A stretch of 64,000 nucleotides of DNA from Novosphingobium sp. (GTDB lineage Bacteria > Pseudomonadota > Alphaproteobacteria > Sphingomonadales > Sphingomonadaceae): contig NZ_JAUYRV010000033.1 of NCBI RefSeq assembly GCF_030696665.1, positions 1 to 64,000 on the forward strand, given 5' to 3'. Under the pieces are notes generated by a model. The model was not told where the DNA came from, searched no databases, and saw only the letters and a list, made by a program, of their open reading frames with translations. How positions within the stretch are numbered: position 1 is the first letter of the stretch; every line of letters starts with the position of its first letter. Positions 50,414-59,748 of this stretch are shown here, in pieces. The position numbers and the translations under genes were made by a program.

Positions 50414-51649
50414 ATGCCGAATTCGGGGAACGGACGTGACGCAGATCGCAGTGCGCCAAATCAGGCAACGTCCGAATTCTCCCGGCCCGGCACAGCCGCG
50501 CTTTCGCTTGTAAGCACGCTGCCTTGGCTGAGTTTCATGGTCTTGCCCTATGAAATATCGGTCGTTGGCACAGCTTTTGGCATAAGCCATAGCGCAGCAA
50601 GCTGGGTGGCGACGGCCGAAATGCTGGCGCTTGCGCTATCGGCCAGCGCTGCTGCGCGAACCGTTGCCCGCCGAGACAAGCGCAAGGCGACGGCGGTGGG
50701 TATGGCCATTGCCCTCGCAGGCGCAGCCGCCAGCGTGGCAACATCATCGGTCGCTTTGTTAGTCCTGTCGCGCATCGTTTTCGGTGGCGGCTTGGGTATC
50801 ATTGCGGCGGCGGCCAACGCACTGCCCGCAGATCACAAGCGGCCCGAACGTATCTATGCCTTCATGATGGTTGCCCTGGCCATTGTCTTTTCAGGCCTGA
50901 TCTTTGCGGTGACACCGGTGATCGCACGATTTGGCTCTGCCGGCCTGTTCGGTACGGAGCTGGCGATGATCCTTGCCATGACATTGCTGCTGATATGGGT
51001 GCCGCGCGGGCATATCAGCACCGGAAAAGTGAAAGTCGGTCGCTCGCCGCTTCCACGCGGATCACGCGCGGTGCTGGCCGCAGTGACACTGATGTTCGTG
51101 GCACAAGCCGGAACGTGGGCTTATGCCGATCAGGCCGGGATTGCGCTGGGGCTGTCGGAACCTCACCTGACCGCGTTGTTCACCATCAGCGCCATTGCCA
51201 TGCTGGTGGGGGCAGCCGCGGCGGCGTTGCTGGGCATGAAGCTGGGGCTGCGCCAGCCCCTTGCAATCGGCTTCCTGCTGCAAGTCTACATCGCGGTGGC
51301 GATGTATTGCCAGTCGAACACTGTGCTGTTTTCGGCGGGCGTCGTTTTGTTGAGTGCCTCATCCAGTTTTGCATTGCCGTATCTGCAAGGCCTGCTTGCC
51401 GAGATCGATGAGAGCGGTCGTGCGGTGGCGCTTTCGGGGTCCGGCATCAATTTCGGCGGAGCGATTGGTCCGTCGATCGGCGCGGCGCTATCGTTTGCGC
51501 CCAGCCTTGCACCGCTGGGAATAGGGCTGAGCCTGCTGCTGATGATCGGGCTTGGCCTTGCCGATCGCGTTGCTGCTCGCCATAAAAGTGTAGGACATGA
51601 TCGACCTACACTTTTAGCTTGGATACGATCCGGCAAGTGGTCGGTGTGA
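50414..51649 (+). CDS. MFS transporter
   Basis: An inner-membrane protein of 411 residues with about 12 hydrophobic segments (VSTLPWLSFMVLPYEISVVG, AVGMAIALAGAAASVATSSVALLVLSRIVFGGGLGIIAAAANALPA and others). A basic loop ARTVARRDKRKAT lies between segments 2 and 3. The last codons overlap an 11-bp inverted repeat that contains TGTAGGACA (51584-51615), so the end of the gene carries regulatory sequence for the next one. It probably imports the amine-type substrate of this cluster. Confidence 0.83.
   Translation: MPNSGNGRDADRSAPNQATSEFSRPGTAALSLVSTLPWLSFMVLPYEISVVGTAFGISHSAASWVATAEMLALALSASAAARTVARRDKRKATAVGMAIALAGAAASVATSSVALLVLSRIVFGGGLGIIAAAANALPADHKRPERIYAFMMVALAIVFSGLIFAVTPVIARFGSAGLFGTELAMILAMTLLLIWVPRGHISTGKVKVGRSPLPRGSRAVLAAVTLMFVAQAGTWAYADQAGIALGLSEPHLTALFTISAIAMLVGAAAAALLGMKLGLRQPLAIGFLLQVYIAVAMYCQSNTVLFSAGVVLLSASSSFALPYLQGLLAEIDESGRAVALSGSGINFGGAIGPSIGAALSFAPSLAPLGIGLSLLLMIGLGLADRVAARHKSVGHDRPTLLAWIRSGKWSV
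51584..51615. promoter_or_regulatory. Inverted repeat with TGTAGGACA upstream of the PhyH gene
   Basis: AAAAGTGTAGG (51584-51594) and CCTACACTTTT (51605-51615) form a perfect 11-bp inverted repeat with a 10-base spacer. The left part includes TGTAGGACA, the element also found at 35221 (other strand) and 41821. It could be an operator for the PhyH gene about 110 bp downstream, or a hairpin; with A and T runs at its ends it could also end transcription in either direction. Confidence 0.5.
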
Positions 51650-51725
51650 TGCGCTGATCATGCTGTGAAGTGGCCGCAACGGCGTAGGGCTCCAATTGGC
51701 CGACGCCAAACTGAGGAACATGGAC

Positions 51726-52607
51726 ATGACCGTGCAGACCCTGCCCAACACCGCGTCGACCGACGAAATCGTCCAGGTCTTGAACCGTGACGGCGGGGCG
51801 ATCATTGAGAATTTCCTCACGGACGCTGTGCTTGAACGGCTTCGCGCTGATCTTGGGGCACTTCTGGAAGCAACGCCTGGTGCGCAAGAGGATGCTTTCC
51901 TCGGGACGAAGACACGCCGTCTCAGCCGGCTTTTCATGCGTACTACCGCGATGGCAGATGTCGTGACCAATCCGCTGTTTCACGATGTTGCGCAGGCCAT
52001 ACTTGCCAAGCCGGTGAAGGTTTGGTTTGGCGAGGGGCGAACTGAGATCGTGCCTGACATCCGCATCGGGATGGCGCAGGCCATTCAGATCTGGCCAGGG
52101 CAAGGATCGCAACCGCTCCACCGCGATGATACGGTCTTCCTGTGGCGCCATCCGACGGGAGGGCGCGAAGCGCGTTTGCAGATCATGATTGCGATTACCG
52201 ACTTCGAGGCAGCCAACGGCGGCACACTTGTGGTCCCCGGAAGCCATCTGTGGGACGACGAACGGATGCCTGAGCGCCACGAAGCCGTGCCGACCGAGAT
52301 GAAGGCCGGTTCAGCGCTGGTCTTTCTGGGATCGACCTACCACGCAGGTGGTGAAAACACGACCGACCGCCCACGGACGGGGCTTACAGTTGCCCTTGAT
52401 GCCGCGCACCTGCGGCAGGAAGAAAACATGTATCTCACGCTCTCGCCCGAAGTCGTGGCATCTTATCCCGAACATATCCGCCGCTTGCTCGGCTGGTCAG
52501 CCGGGCGCAATTTCATGGGCTGGATTGAAGTTGATGGGCAACTGGTTGATCCGGCTGAACTCGTCAACGACGGAAAATCCTTTTCATTGGCGCAAGAGCT
52601 GGAATGA
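51726..52607 (+). CDS. Phytanoyl-CoA-dioxygenase (PhyH) family 2-oxoglutarate/Fe(II) oxygenase
   Basis: A 293-residue PhyH-type protein. The iron facial triad is read from PLHRDDT (His-x-Asp, near residue 135) and TYHAGGENTTDRPRTGLTV, with the distal His near residue 210 and the 2-oxoglutarate Arg. The jelly-roll core IMIAITDFEAANGGTLVVPGSHLW lies between. The ATG at 51726 has GAGGA 8 bp upstream; ATG 51720 is too close to it. Such enzymes hydroxylate an unactivated carbon. It is followed by a LysR gene. Confidence 0.85.
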   Translation: MTVQTLPNTASTDEIVQVLNRDGGAIIENFLTDAVLERLRADLGALLEATPGAQEDAFLGTKTRRLSRLFMRTTAMADVVTNPLFHDVAQAILAKPVKVWFGEGRTEIVPDIRIGMAQAIQIWPGQGSQPLHRDDTVFLWRHPTGGREARLQIMIAITDFEAANGGTLVVPGSHLWDDERMPERHEAVPTEMKAGSALVFLGSTYHAGGENTTDRPRTGLTVALDAAHLRQEENMYLTLSPEVVASYPEHIRRLLGWSAGRNFMGWIEVDGQLVDPAELVNDGKSFSLAQELE

Positions 52608-52758
52608 CAATCAAGCGGTGCAGGCCATTTGGAAAAGGCGTTGGTCCAAAACTCATTGGCTGGCATTGTGTCAAAGAAGTTTCCGTCAAGTCGGATTGCG
52701 CTAATCGTGAATTTTGCAACTAGACAAGGCAAAGCGCCTGAGTTTATGAGCCAAATTC

Positions 52759-53676
52759 ATGAAACTGACCGATGGCATAGCGATGCATGGCGAGGATCTG
52801 GGCGGTCTGGCCAAGTTCGTGGTTGTGGCCGAGGAACAGAGCTTCACGCGCGCCGCTGCGAAGCTGGGCGTGTCACAATCCGCACTGAGCCATGCGGTGC
52901 GCAGGCTTGAGGAGAAGCTTGGCCTTCGCCTGTTGACGCGCACCACGCGCAGCGTTGCAGCAACCGAGGCGGGCGAACAATTGCTAGAAACACTGCGCCC
53001 GGCGTTCAGCGAGATCGACAGCAAGCTTGCCTCGCTCACATCATTGCGCGAACGCCCCGCCGGAACTGTGCGGCTTTCCTGTCCGGCCCACGCTGCGCGG
53101 ACTATCATCTGGCCGGCGGTTCATCGGCTGACGAGCGCCAATCCCGACATCACGGTCGAAATCAACATTGATGCCGCTTTCACCGATATTGTCGCCGGGC
53201 GGTTCGATGCCGGGGTCCGTTTGGGGGAAAGTGTCGACAAGGACATGATCGCAGTGCGCATCGGCCCGCAACTGCGCATGGCAGCCTTTGCCGCGCCATC
53301 GTACCTTGAAGGCAAGGGTATTCCTCGAACGCCAGAGGACTTGACGCAGCATTCCTGCATCAATCTGCGCTTTGCCACTTCGGGCGGCCTTTATGCGTGG
53401 GAATTTGACCAAGGCTCCCGCTCTATCCGGGTGAAAGTCGATGGGCACCTTGTTCTCAACGACATGGACATGGTGGTCGAAGCAGCAGTTGCGGGCCACG
53501 GCATTGCCTTTTCGCTTGAAGACCATGTGCAGCGGCAATTGGTCGATGGCTCACTTGTGCGGCTGCTGGACGACTGGTGCGAGCCGTTCGACGGCTATTT
53601 CCTGTATTACCCCAGCCGCCGCCAGCCTACTGTCGCGTTCCAACTGCTGCTGGAAAGCCTGAAGTACCGTCCCTGA
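52759..53676 (+). CDS. LysR-family transcriptional regulator
   Basis: A 305-residue LysR protein. The winged helix is LAKFVVVAEEQSFTRAAAKLGVSQSALSHAVRRLEEKLGLRLLTRTTRSVAATEAGE at about residues 16-73, and the substrate domain of the GcvA/DsdC-like type follows (GTVRLSCPAHAARTIIW, FDAGVRLGESVDKDMIAVRIG). It is encoded in the same direction as the PhyH gene, 151 bp after it, and convergent with the acyl-CoA dehydrogenase. LysR regulators usually act on a divergent neighbour, which is lacking here, so its target is unclear. Confidence 0.88.
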   Translation: MKLTDGIAMHGEDLGGLAKFVVVAEEQSFTRAAAKLGVSQSALSHAVRRLEEKLGLRLLTRTTRSVAATEAGEQLLETLRPAFSEIDSKLASLTSLRERPAGTVRLSCPAHAARTIIWPAVHRLTSANPDITVEINIDAAFTDIVAGRFDAGVRLGESVDKDMIAVRIGPQLRMAAFAAPSYLEGKGIPRTPEDLTQHSCINLRFATSGGLYAWEFDQGSRSIRVKVDGHLVLNDMDMVVEAAVAGHGIAFSLEDHVQRQLVDGSLVRLLDDWCEPFDGYFLYYPSRRQPTVAFQLLLESLKYRP

Positions 53677-53736
53677 TCGGACCGCATCATGAATTCCTTG
53701 GGTTCGATGATTTCGCGGCAAATCGGCACACGATCA

Positions 53737-54921
53737 TCAAAATGCCGCGATGCCGGTTATGCCACGCCCCAGGATCAGCGCATGGACATCGTGCGCACCT
53801 TCGTAGGTGTTCACGGTTTCAAGGTTCGTCATGTGCCGCATGACCTGATATTCTTCGGAAATCCCGTTGCCGCCATGCATGTCACGCGCCATCCGCGCCG
53901 CATCAAGCGCCTTGCCCACGTTGTTGCGCTTTACCATCGAGACCATCTCGGGCGCATAGCGGCCCTCATCCATAAGCCTGCCAACGCGCAACGATGCCTG
54001 TAGCCCGAACGCCACATCGCACATCATCTCGACGAGCTTCTTTTGATAAAGCTGCGTGGCGGCAAGCGGTCGGCCGAACTGCTTGCGGTCCAGACCGTAC
54101 TGCCGCGCAGCATGGAGGCAGAATTCGGCGGCACCGAGCGCGCCCCATGAGATACCGTAACGCGCGCGGTTCAGGCATTCGAACGGACCTTTCAGCCCTG
54201 CTGCGTCCGGCAGCAGCGCATCGGCACCGACCTTCACATCGTCCATCAGGATCATCCCGGTGGTTGATGCGCGCAGTGACAGTTTCCCTTCGATCTTGGG
54301 GGCGTGAAGCCCTTGCATGCCCTTTTCCAGCACGAAGCCCCGGATCTTTCCGCCGTGGCTTTCCGATTTTGCCCAGACGACGAACACATCGGCGAACGGG
54401 GCATTGCTGATCCAGGTCTTTGAACCGGTAAGGACATAGCCATCGCCGTTCCGGCGCGCAGTGGTGCGCATTCCGCTTGGGTCAGACCCGGCATCCGGCT
54501 CGGTCAGGCCAAAGCAGCCGATGAGCTTTCCTGCAGCGAGGCCGGGCAGATATTTGCGCTTCTGCTCTTCCGACCCAAACGCATAGATGGGATGCATTAC
54601 CAGACTGGATTGCACCGATGCCATTGAACGGTAGCCAGAATCGACACGCTCAATCTCGCGCGCGACAAGTCCGTAGGCGACGTAGCTTGCACCAGAACCA
54701 CCGTATTGTTCGGGCAGCGTCATGCCCAACAGGCCCGCTTCGCCCATAGCCGGAAAAAGTTCGGGCGCTGCGATTTCCTCGCGGTATGCTTGGATGACGC
54801 GGGGCTGCAACACGTCTTGCGCAAAACCACGGGCCGCGTCCCGGATCATGCGCTCGTCCTCGGTCAATTGGGTTTCGAGGTCAAACGGGTCTTCCCAGGC
54901 GAAACGGGTTGCGGCGGCCAT
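53737..54921 (-). CDS. gcdH: Glutaryl-CoA-dehydrogenase-type acyl-CoA dehydrogenase
   Basis: A 394-residue acyl-CoA dehydrogenase: DARGF-like [44 protein letters not shown] (substrate loop near residue 130), [22 protein letters not shown], and the base Glu in [20 protein letters not shown] near the C-terminus. TYEGxHDxHALILGRxITG is the glutaryl-CoA dehydrogenase signature. The ATG at 54921 is chosen because AAGGAG lies 7-8 bp upstream; an ATG two codons earlier is too close. The enzyme oxidises and decarboxylates glutaryl-CoA to crotonyl-CoA using FAD, in lysine, tryptophan or benzoate-type breakdown. It is a lone gene here. Confidence 0.87.
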   Translation of the reverse strand: MAAATRFAWEDPFDLETQLTEDERMIRDAARGFAQDVLQPRVIQAYREEIAAPELFPAMGEAGLLGMTLPEQYGGSGASYVAYGLVAREIERVDSGYRSMASVQSSLVMHPIYAFGSEEQKRKYLPGLAAGKLIGCFGLTEPDAGSDPSGMRTTARRNGDGYVLTGSKTWISNAPFADVFVVWAKSESHGGKIRGFVLEKGMQGLHAPKIEGKLSLRASTTGMILMDDVKVGADALLPDAAGLKGPFECLNRARYGISWGALGAAEFCLHAARQYGLDRKQFGRPLAATQLYQKKLVEMMCDVAFGLQASLRVGRLMDEGRYAPEMVSMVKRNNVGKALDAARMARDMHGGNGISEEYQVMRHMTNLETVNTYEGAHDVHALILGRGITGIAAF

Positions 54922-55086
54922 CGGCATTCTCCTTTGATCTCACTGATCCTTCACTTGCGTATTATCAGCAAGAGCAGAGATTAGTGCAGCATGATGGTGG
55001 ATTGGACTAGCGTGTAATCTGGGCAGATGGCCTCAGTCACGCCGAAGCCGCTGCTGACCAGGCAGCGCATGATTGAAAGCGAGTTT

Positions 55087-55728
55087 ATGGCGCATATGTC
55101 TATGACACTGCATGGCTATTTTCGATCTACTGCCGCTTACCGGGTGCGCCTCGCGCTTGCCCTGAAGGGGCTGGAATACGACAACGTGTCGCACCATTTG
55201 CGCAAGAACGAACAGCGCGCGCCGGCATACCTGGCGCTCAATCCGCAAGGCATGGTGCCCGCGCTGGTAGTGGGCGATGATGTGCTCACGCAGTCGCTGG
55301 CGATCTGCGAATACCTTGACGAGGTGCACCCCGAGCCTGAACTGCTCCCGCGCGCACCGCTTGCCCGCGCGAAGGTCCGTGCCGCGGCGCAAGTGATCGC
55401 CTGTGACATTCATCCGATCCAGAACCTGAAAATTCTTGACCGGCTGCGGGCCAACGGATTGGGCGAAGATGCCGTAAAGCAATGGGCGCGCGATGTGATC
55501 GAAGAAGGCCTTGCTGCGTTCGAGGCGCTGCTTCCGCGCACTGACACGCCGTTCTGCTTTGGTGAAACCCCCGGTCTCGCCGACATCCTGTTGGTCCCGC
55601 AACTGGTCAATGCGCGGCGATTTGGTGCAACGCTCCGTTCCGCCCGCATCGGCGAGATCGAGGCAAACTGCCTTGCCACCGAAGCGTTTCAGCGGGCGCG
55701 GCCCGAGGCGCAGCCCGACGCCGAATGA
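55087..55728 (+). CDS. maiA: Maleylacetoacetate isomerase (zeta-class glutathione S-transferase)
   Basis: A GST of about 213 residues. The zeta signature LHGYFRSTAAYRVRLALALKG (Ser-rich glutathione motif) is at the N-terminus, with LNPQGMVPALVVGDDVLTQSLAICEYLDEVHPE following and a C-terminal helical domain with PGLADILLVPQL. The exact start is open: ATG 55087, 55096 and 55102 are all in frame, and the ribosome binding site is weak. MaiA isomerises maleylacetoacetate (or maleylpyruvate) with glutathione in tyrosine or gentisate breakdown. No fumarylacetoacetase or homogentisate genes lie in this window. Confidence 0.85.
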   Translation: MAHMSMTLHGYFRSTAAYRVRLALALKGLEYDNVSHHLRKNEQRAPAYLALNPQGMVPALVVGDDVLTQSLAICEYLDEVHPEPELLPRAPLARAKVRAAAQVIACDIHPIQNLKILDRLRANGLGEDAVKQWARDVIEEGLAAFEALLPRTDTPFCFGETPGLADILLVPQLVNARRFGATLRSARIGEIEANCLATEAFQRARPEAQPDAE

Positions 55729-55957
55729 CCAATGCTGCGCAAGGGTTGGACAAAACGGACCGGTGAGGGTGAGCGGTGGAAAACGCCGCGCCTTGTGATC
55801 CTGTCCTTTCGCTTCAGGCGTATCACGGAGTGCGCTAATTTAGGACACGCATCGTCCGGTTAATGGCAATGGACGCTTGCTCCCCCGCCAGATAGGTCCG
55901 CGCTCGATATGGTCACCCGGACCGTATCTCTATCAGGCAACAAGGGGCGCAATTCGG

Positions 55958-58411
55958 ATGAAGGCGGGTTGGCGGGTTCCCGCCGGACGTTTCGCACTGA
56001 TCGTCAGCGCGGCGCTGACCGGCACTTGCCTTGTCGCCTCCGTGCAAGCCGATAGCCCCACCGATGTTGCTTTGGCCGAAAGCCGGGCAGCCATGATCGA
56101 GCCGATCCTCGACAAGTATTGTTCGCGTTGCCACAACGATTTCGACAATGTTGCCGGGCTTTCCATCGCTGACCTGCGCGCGTCTGACATCGCGAACGGC
56201 CGCAATACCGAGGCATGGGAGAAAATCCTGCGCCGTGTCGCGTCGGGTGAGATGCCGCCGCATTCGAAGCCGCAACCCGATATGGTGCAACGGGCCGCGA
56301 TGGTGGAGTGGCTTGATGCTGGCCGTGCGCAGTATGTTTCAGCCCATCCCGATCCCGGCAAGTCCGCCGTGCGCCGCCTGAACCGCATTGAATATGCCAA
56401 TGCTGTCAGGGATCTGCTGGGGGTTGAGGCTGATGTGGCGCGCGATCTGCCGCCGGACAATTCCGGCTTCGGGTTCGACAATATCGCCGATGTGCTGAGC
56501 GTCTCGCCCACGCTGATGGAGCGCTATGTCGCGGTAGCGGGGAAAGTGGCCCGGCAGGCGACGGGGCTGGTCCCATCGCGGGCCTTCGTCACGACGTGGC
56601 AGGTGCCCAAGGACGGATCGGTGATGAATTCGGGCGTTCCTGCCTTTAACGAGCGGGCTGGCGGAGATTTGCCGCTGGCCTCGCGCGGGGGCACTGTCGT
56701 GCGCTATTTTGCGCGGTATGATGGCACGTACGATGTCGTTGCGTGGCTCAATTCGAACACGAACAACGAGACCGACCGGCTGACCGAGGACCGCTATACG
56801 CTGCGTCTTCCGCTGACGGCGGGGACGCACCGGATCAGCGTTTCGTTCCGCCGCCAGACCTGGCCCGATGAAAGCGTGCAGTGGCTGCGCAACGATACCG
56901 ACTATGTGCCGTTGCCGCTCGACAAGCCGAAGCTGTTGCCGATGGACGTGTGGGTGGATGGCAAGCGTGCGGGTACGGTGCAGGTGCCATCGTGGCGGAT
57001 GCACCCGCGCTATTCGCAGCGCAATTTCCCGCGTGACGTGCTGCAGGTGGATGTGGCTGGGCCTTACGATGCAAAGGGCATCACCGAGACGCCGAGCCAG
57101 CGCGCGATCTTTACATGCCGCCCGCGTAGAGCCGCCGAAGAAGCACCTTGCGCGCAGGAGATCATCGCATCGCTGGCGCGGCGCGCGTGGCGCAGGCCGG
57201 TCAGCACCGCAGAGGTCGCACCGCTGATGCGCCTCTATGGGGCAGAGCGGACGAATGCGACGTTCGAGCAGAGTATCGAGGTGGCCATTGAGGCGATCCT
57301 TGTTTCGCCGCAGTTCCTGTTTGTGGTGGAAAGTCCGCCTCCTGCCGGGATCATGGGCACGGCCTATCCAGTGTCTGACCTTGATCTGGCCACGCGGCTG
57401 GCGCTGTTTCTGTGGAGTTCGATCCCTGACGAGCGGCTGCTCGCACTGGCCGAACAGGGGCAGCTTCGCGCGTCCGGTGTTCTCGACGCAGAGATCGCAC
57501 GGATGCTGGCCGACCCGCGCGCGCAAGCGTTGACCGAGAATTTTGCAGGGCAGTGGCTCTATCTGCGCAATCTTGATCAGCAGCGCCCGGATATCACCGA
57601 ATTCCCCGATTTCGACACCCGCCTGCGCACGGCGATGGCGACCGAGACGAAGATGTTCTTTGCGTATGTCATGGGTGCCAACCGTCCGGTGACGGACTTT
57701 ATCCGCGCAGACTACACCTTCCTCAACCAGCGGCTGGCCCGGCACTATGGGATCGGTGGGGTTAGCGGCACCGCGTTCCGCAAGGTGGCGCTTGATCCGG
57801 CCACCGCGCGCGGCGGGTTGTTGGGGCAGGCGAGCATCCTGACGGTGACGTCCTATGGCAACCACACGTCGGTGGTGAAGCGCGGCAAGTGGATTCTCGA
57901 CAACATGCTGGCATCGCCGCCACCTCCGCCACCGCCCGATGTGCCTGCGCTCAAGGCGGAGCATGATGGGCGCAAGTTGACCGCCCGACAGCAGCTTGAA
58001 CTCCACCGCGCCAACCCCAACTGCGCCGCCTGCCATGTAAAGATGGACCCGCTGGGTTTCGCGCTTGAGAATTTCGATGCGGTGGGGGCGTGGCGTACGG
58101 TCGATGCGGGGCAATCAATCGACAACACCGCAACCATGCCCGATGGCAGCACGATTACCGGCTTCACCGGCCTGCAACACGTGCTGCTGGATCGGCGTGA
58201 CGAGTTTGCGCAGGCCTTTACCGAACGGCTGATGACCTATGCGCTGGCACGCGGGGTTGGCCCGCAGGACATGCCGGCGATCCGTGCGATTGCGCGCAAG
58301 GCTGCGCAGGAGGACTATCGCGTGCAGACCATCGTCAGGGGTATTGTGACCAGCCCTGCGTTCACCATGCGGAAAACCGCTGCGCTGCAAGTGGCGGAGG
58401 CAAGGCGATGA
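55958..58411 (+). CDS. Secreted multidomain DUF1587/DUF1592/DUF1588/DUF1595/DUF1585 protein with two heme c motifs
   Basis: An 817-residue protein with a signal peptide (FALIVSAALTGTCLVASVQAD). A cytochrome-like CSRCH motif lies near residue 54. DUF1587 follows (RRLNRIEYANAVRDLLGVEAD), then DUF1595 (LARRAWRRPVSTAEVAPL), DUF1592 (FAGQWLYLRNLDQ), DUF1588 (RGGLLGQASILTVTSYGNHT), a Pro-run near 650, and DUF1585 with a second heme motif CAACH (HVKMDPLGFALENFDAVGAW). This architecture is best known from Planctomycetes and from Myxococcota and some proteobacteria. It is of unknown function, probably a periplasmic redox protein. The next gene overlaps by 4 bp. Confidence 0.85.
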   Translation: MKAGWRVPAGRFALIVSAALTGTCLVASVQADSPTDVALAESRAAMIEPILDKYCSRCHNDFDNVAGLSIADLRASDIANGRNTEAWEKILRRVASGEMPPHSKPQPDMVQRAAMVEWLDAGRAQYVSAHPDPGKSAVRRLNRIEYANAVRDLLGVEADVARDLPPDNSGFGFDNIADVLSVSPTLMERYVAVAGKVARQATGLVPSRAFVTTWQVPKDGSVMNSGVPAFNERAGGDLPLASRGGTVVRYFARYDGTYDVVAWLNSNTNNETDRLTEDRYTLRLPLTAGTHRISVSFRRQTWPDESVQWLRNDTDYVPLPLDKPKLLPMDVWVDGKRAGTVQVPSWRMHPRYSQRNFPRDVLQVDVAGPYDAKGITETPSQRAIFTCRPRRAAEEAPCAQEIIASLARRAWRRPVSTAEVAPLMRLYGAERTNATFEQSIEVAIEAILVSPQFLFVVESPPPAGIMGTAYPVSDLDLATRLALFLWSSIPDERLLALAEQGQLRASGVLDAEIARMLADPRAQALTENFAGQWLYLRNLDQQRPDITEFPDFDTRLRTAMATETKMFFAYVMGANRPVTDFIRADYTFLNQRLARHYGIGGVSGTAFRKVALDPATARGGLLGQASILTVTSYGNHTSVVKRGKWILDNMLASPPPPPPPDVPALKAEHDGRKLTARQQLELHRANPNCAACHVKMDPLGFALENFDAVGAWRTVDAGQSIDNTATMPDGSTITGFTGLQHVLLDRRDEFAQAFTERLMTYALARGVGPQDMPAIRAIARKAAQEDYRVQTIVRGIVTSPAFTMRKTAALQVAEARR

Positions 58412-59748
58412 TCCTGCGCCGCGCCCCCCTTTCCCGCCGCACGGTGCTGCGTGGGCTTGGCACCACAATGGCGCTGCCGTTCCTGGAAGCGATGATGCCC
58501 AGCGCGAAGGCTGCAGACGTGGCGCAGCGGCCCAAGCGGTTGCAGGTGTTCTACAGCCCCAATGGCATGACGATGGCCGAATACCGGCCAACCGGGACCG
58601 GTGGCGATTTCACCTTGCCGTCAACGCTCAGCCCGCTGGAGCCGCACCGCAAGGATATTCTGGTCGTCAGCGGCCTTGGGCATCCGCAGGCCGCAGCCTT
58701 TGGGGACCGGCCTGCCGGGCATGGCCGGTCTTGCCCGGCGTTCCTGACCGGTACGCATGCGAAGCAGACCGAAGGGCCGGACATTCGCTGCGGTGTGTCG
58801 ATGGATCAGGTGTTTGCCGCCCATCTGGGAGACGCAACGCAAATCCCCTCGCTCGAACTCGGGATCGATCAGGCGAGCCTGCTGGGCAGTTGCGACATCA
58901 ACTATTCCTGCGCCTATACCAACGGGATTTCGTGGCTGACGCCAACGGTGCCGCTGCCGGTGACCGCAAATCCGCGCGACGTTTTCGAAAGGCTGTTTGG
59001 CGATGGCGAAGCGCTGGACGAGACGAGCCGCCTTGCGCAACTACGGCGGCAAAGCTCTATCCTCGATTTTGTGCGCGAGGATGCAGCGCGGCTCTCGGGG
59101 GCGCTGGGGATGGAGGATCGCCATAAGCTTGACGAATATCTTGATGCGACGCGCGCCGTAGAGAAGCGTATTCAGCGCGCGCAAACCTCTCCGGCGGTGG
59201 CGCAGAGTACCACGATGCAGGCCCCGGCAGGCATTCCGGATGACTTTGCAACCCATGTGAAACTGATGATCGACTTGCAGGTCATGGCGTTGCAGGCTGA
59301 TCTTACGCGCGTAGGCACATTCATGATCGGGCGCGAGATTTCGAACCGCACCTATCCCGAGATCGGCGTGCCTGATTCACACCACATGCTCAGCCACCAC
59401 GGTAGCAGCGCGGAGAAACTGGCCAAGCTGGCGGTAATCAACCGCTATCACATGCAGTTCTTCGCCTACATGCTGCAGCGGTTGAAGGACACGCCCGACG
59501 GCGAAGGGTCGCTGCTCGATACCATGCTGGTGCTGCGCGGCTCGGCGTTTGGCGATTCCAACGACCATGATTTCATGGACTTGCCGGTGATCCTTGCGGG
59601 CGGGCTGGTGCAGGGTGGGCGGCATTTGGAGGTGGCGAAGGGGACATCCATGTCGGACCTGATGCTCGCGGGGCTGAACCTGCTGGGCGTTCCGGCAAAG
59701 AGCTTTGGCGATAGCAGTGGCCCGTTGAAAGGGTTGCGCGATGCTTGA
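58408..59748 (+). CDS. DUF1552 family secreted protein (Tat signal)
   Basis: A 446-residue protein with SRRTVLRGLGTTMALPFLEAM at the N-terminus, a clear twin-Arg signal. The family core includes LQVFYSPNGMTMAEYRP near residue 45, a GHGRSCPAFLTG stretch near residue 103, and SHHMLSHHGSSAEKLAKLAVINRYHMQFFAYML near the C-terminus. DUF1552 genes nearly always follow DUF1592-type genes, as here (ATGA overlap), and the fold relates to sulfatase/DUF1501-like proteins. It probably forms a periplasmic complex with the heme protein; the substrate is unknown. Confidence 0.85.
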   Translation: MILRRAPLSRRTVLRGLGTTMALPFLEAMMPSAKAADVAQRPKRLQVFYSPNGMTMAEYRPTGTGGDFTLPSTLSPLEPHRKDILVVSGLGHPQAAAFGDRPAGHGRSCPAFLTGTHAKQTEGPDIRCGVSMDQVFAAHLGDATQIPSLELGIDQASLLGSCDINYSCAYTNGISWLTPTVPLPVTANPRDVFERLFGDGEALDETSRLAQLRRQSSILDFVREDAARLSGALGMEDRHKLDEYLDATRAVEKRIQRAQTSPAVAQSTTMQAPAGIPDDFATHVKLMIDLQVMALQADLTRVGTFMIGREISNRTYPEIGVPDSHHMLSHHGSSAEKLAKLAVINRYHMQFFAYMLQRLKDTPDGEGSLLDTMLVLRGSAFGDSNDHDFMDLPVILAGGLVQGGRHLEVAKGTSMSDLMLAGLNLLGVPAKSFGDSSGPLKGLRDA

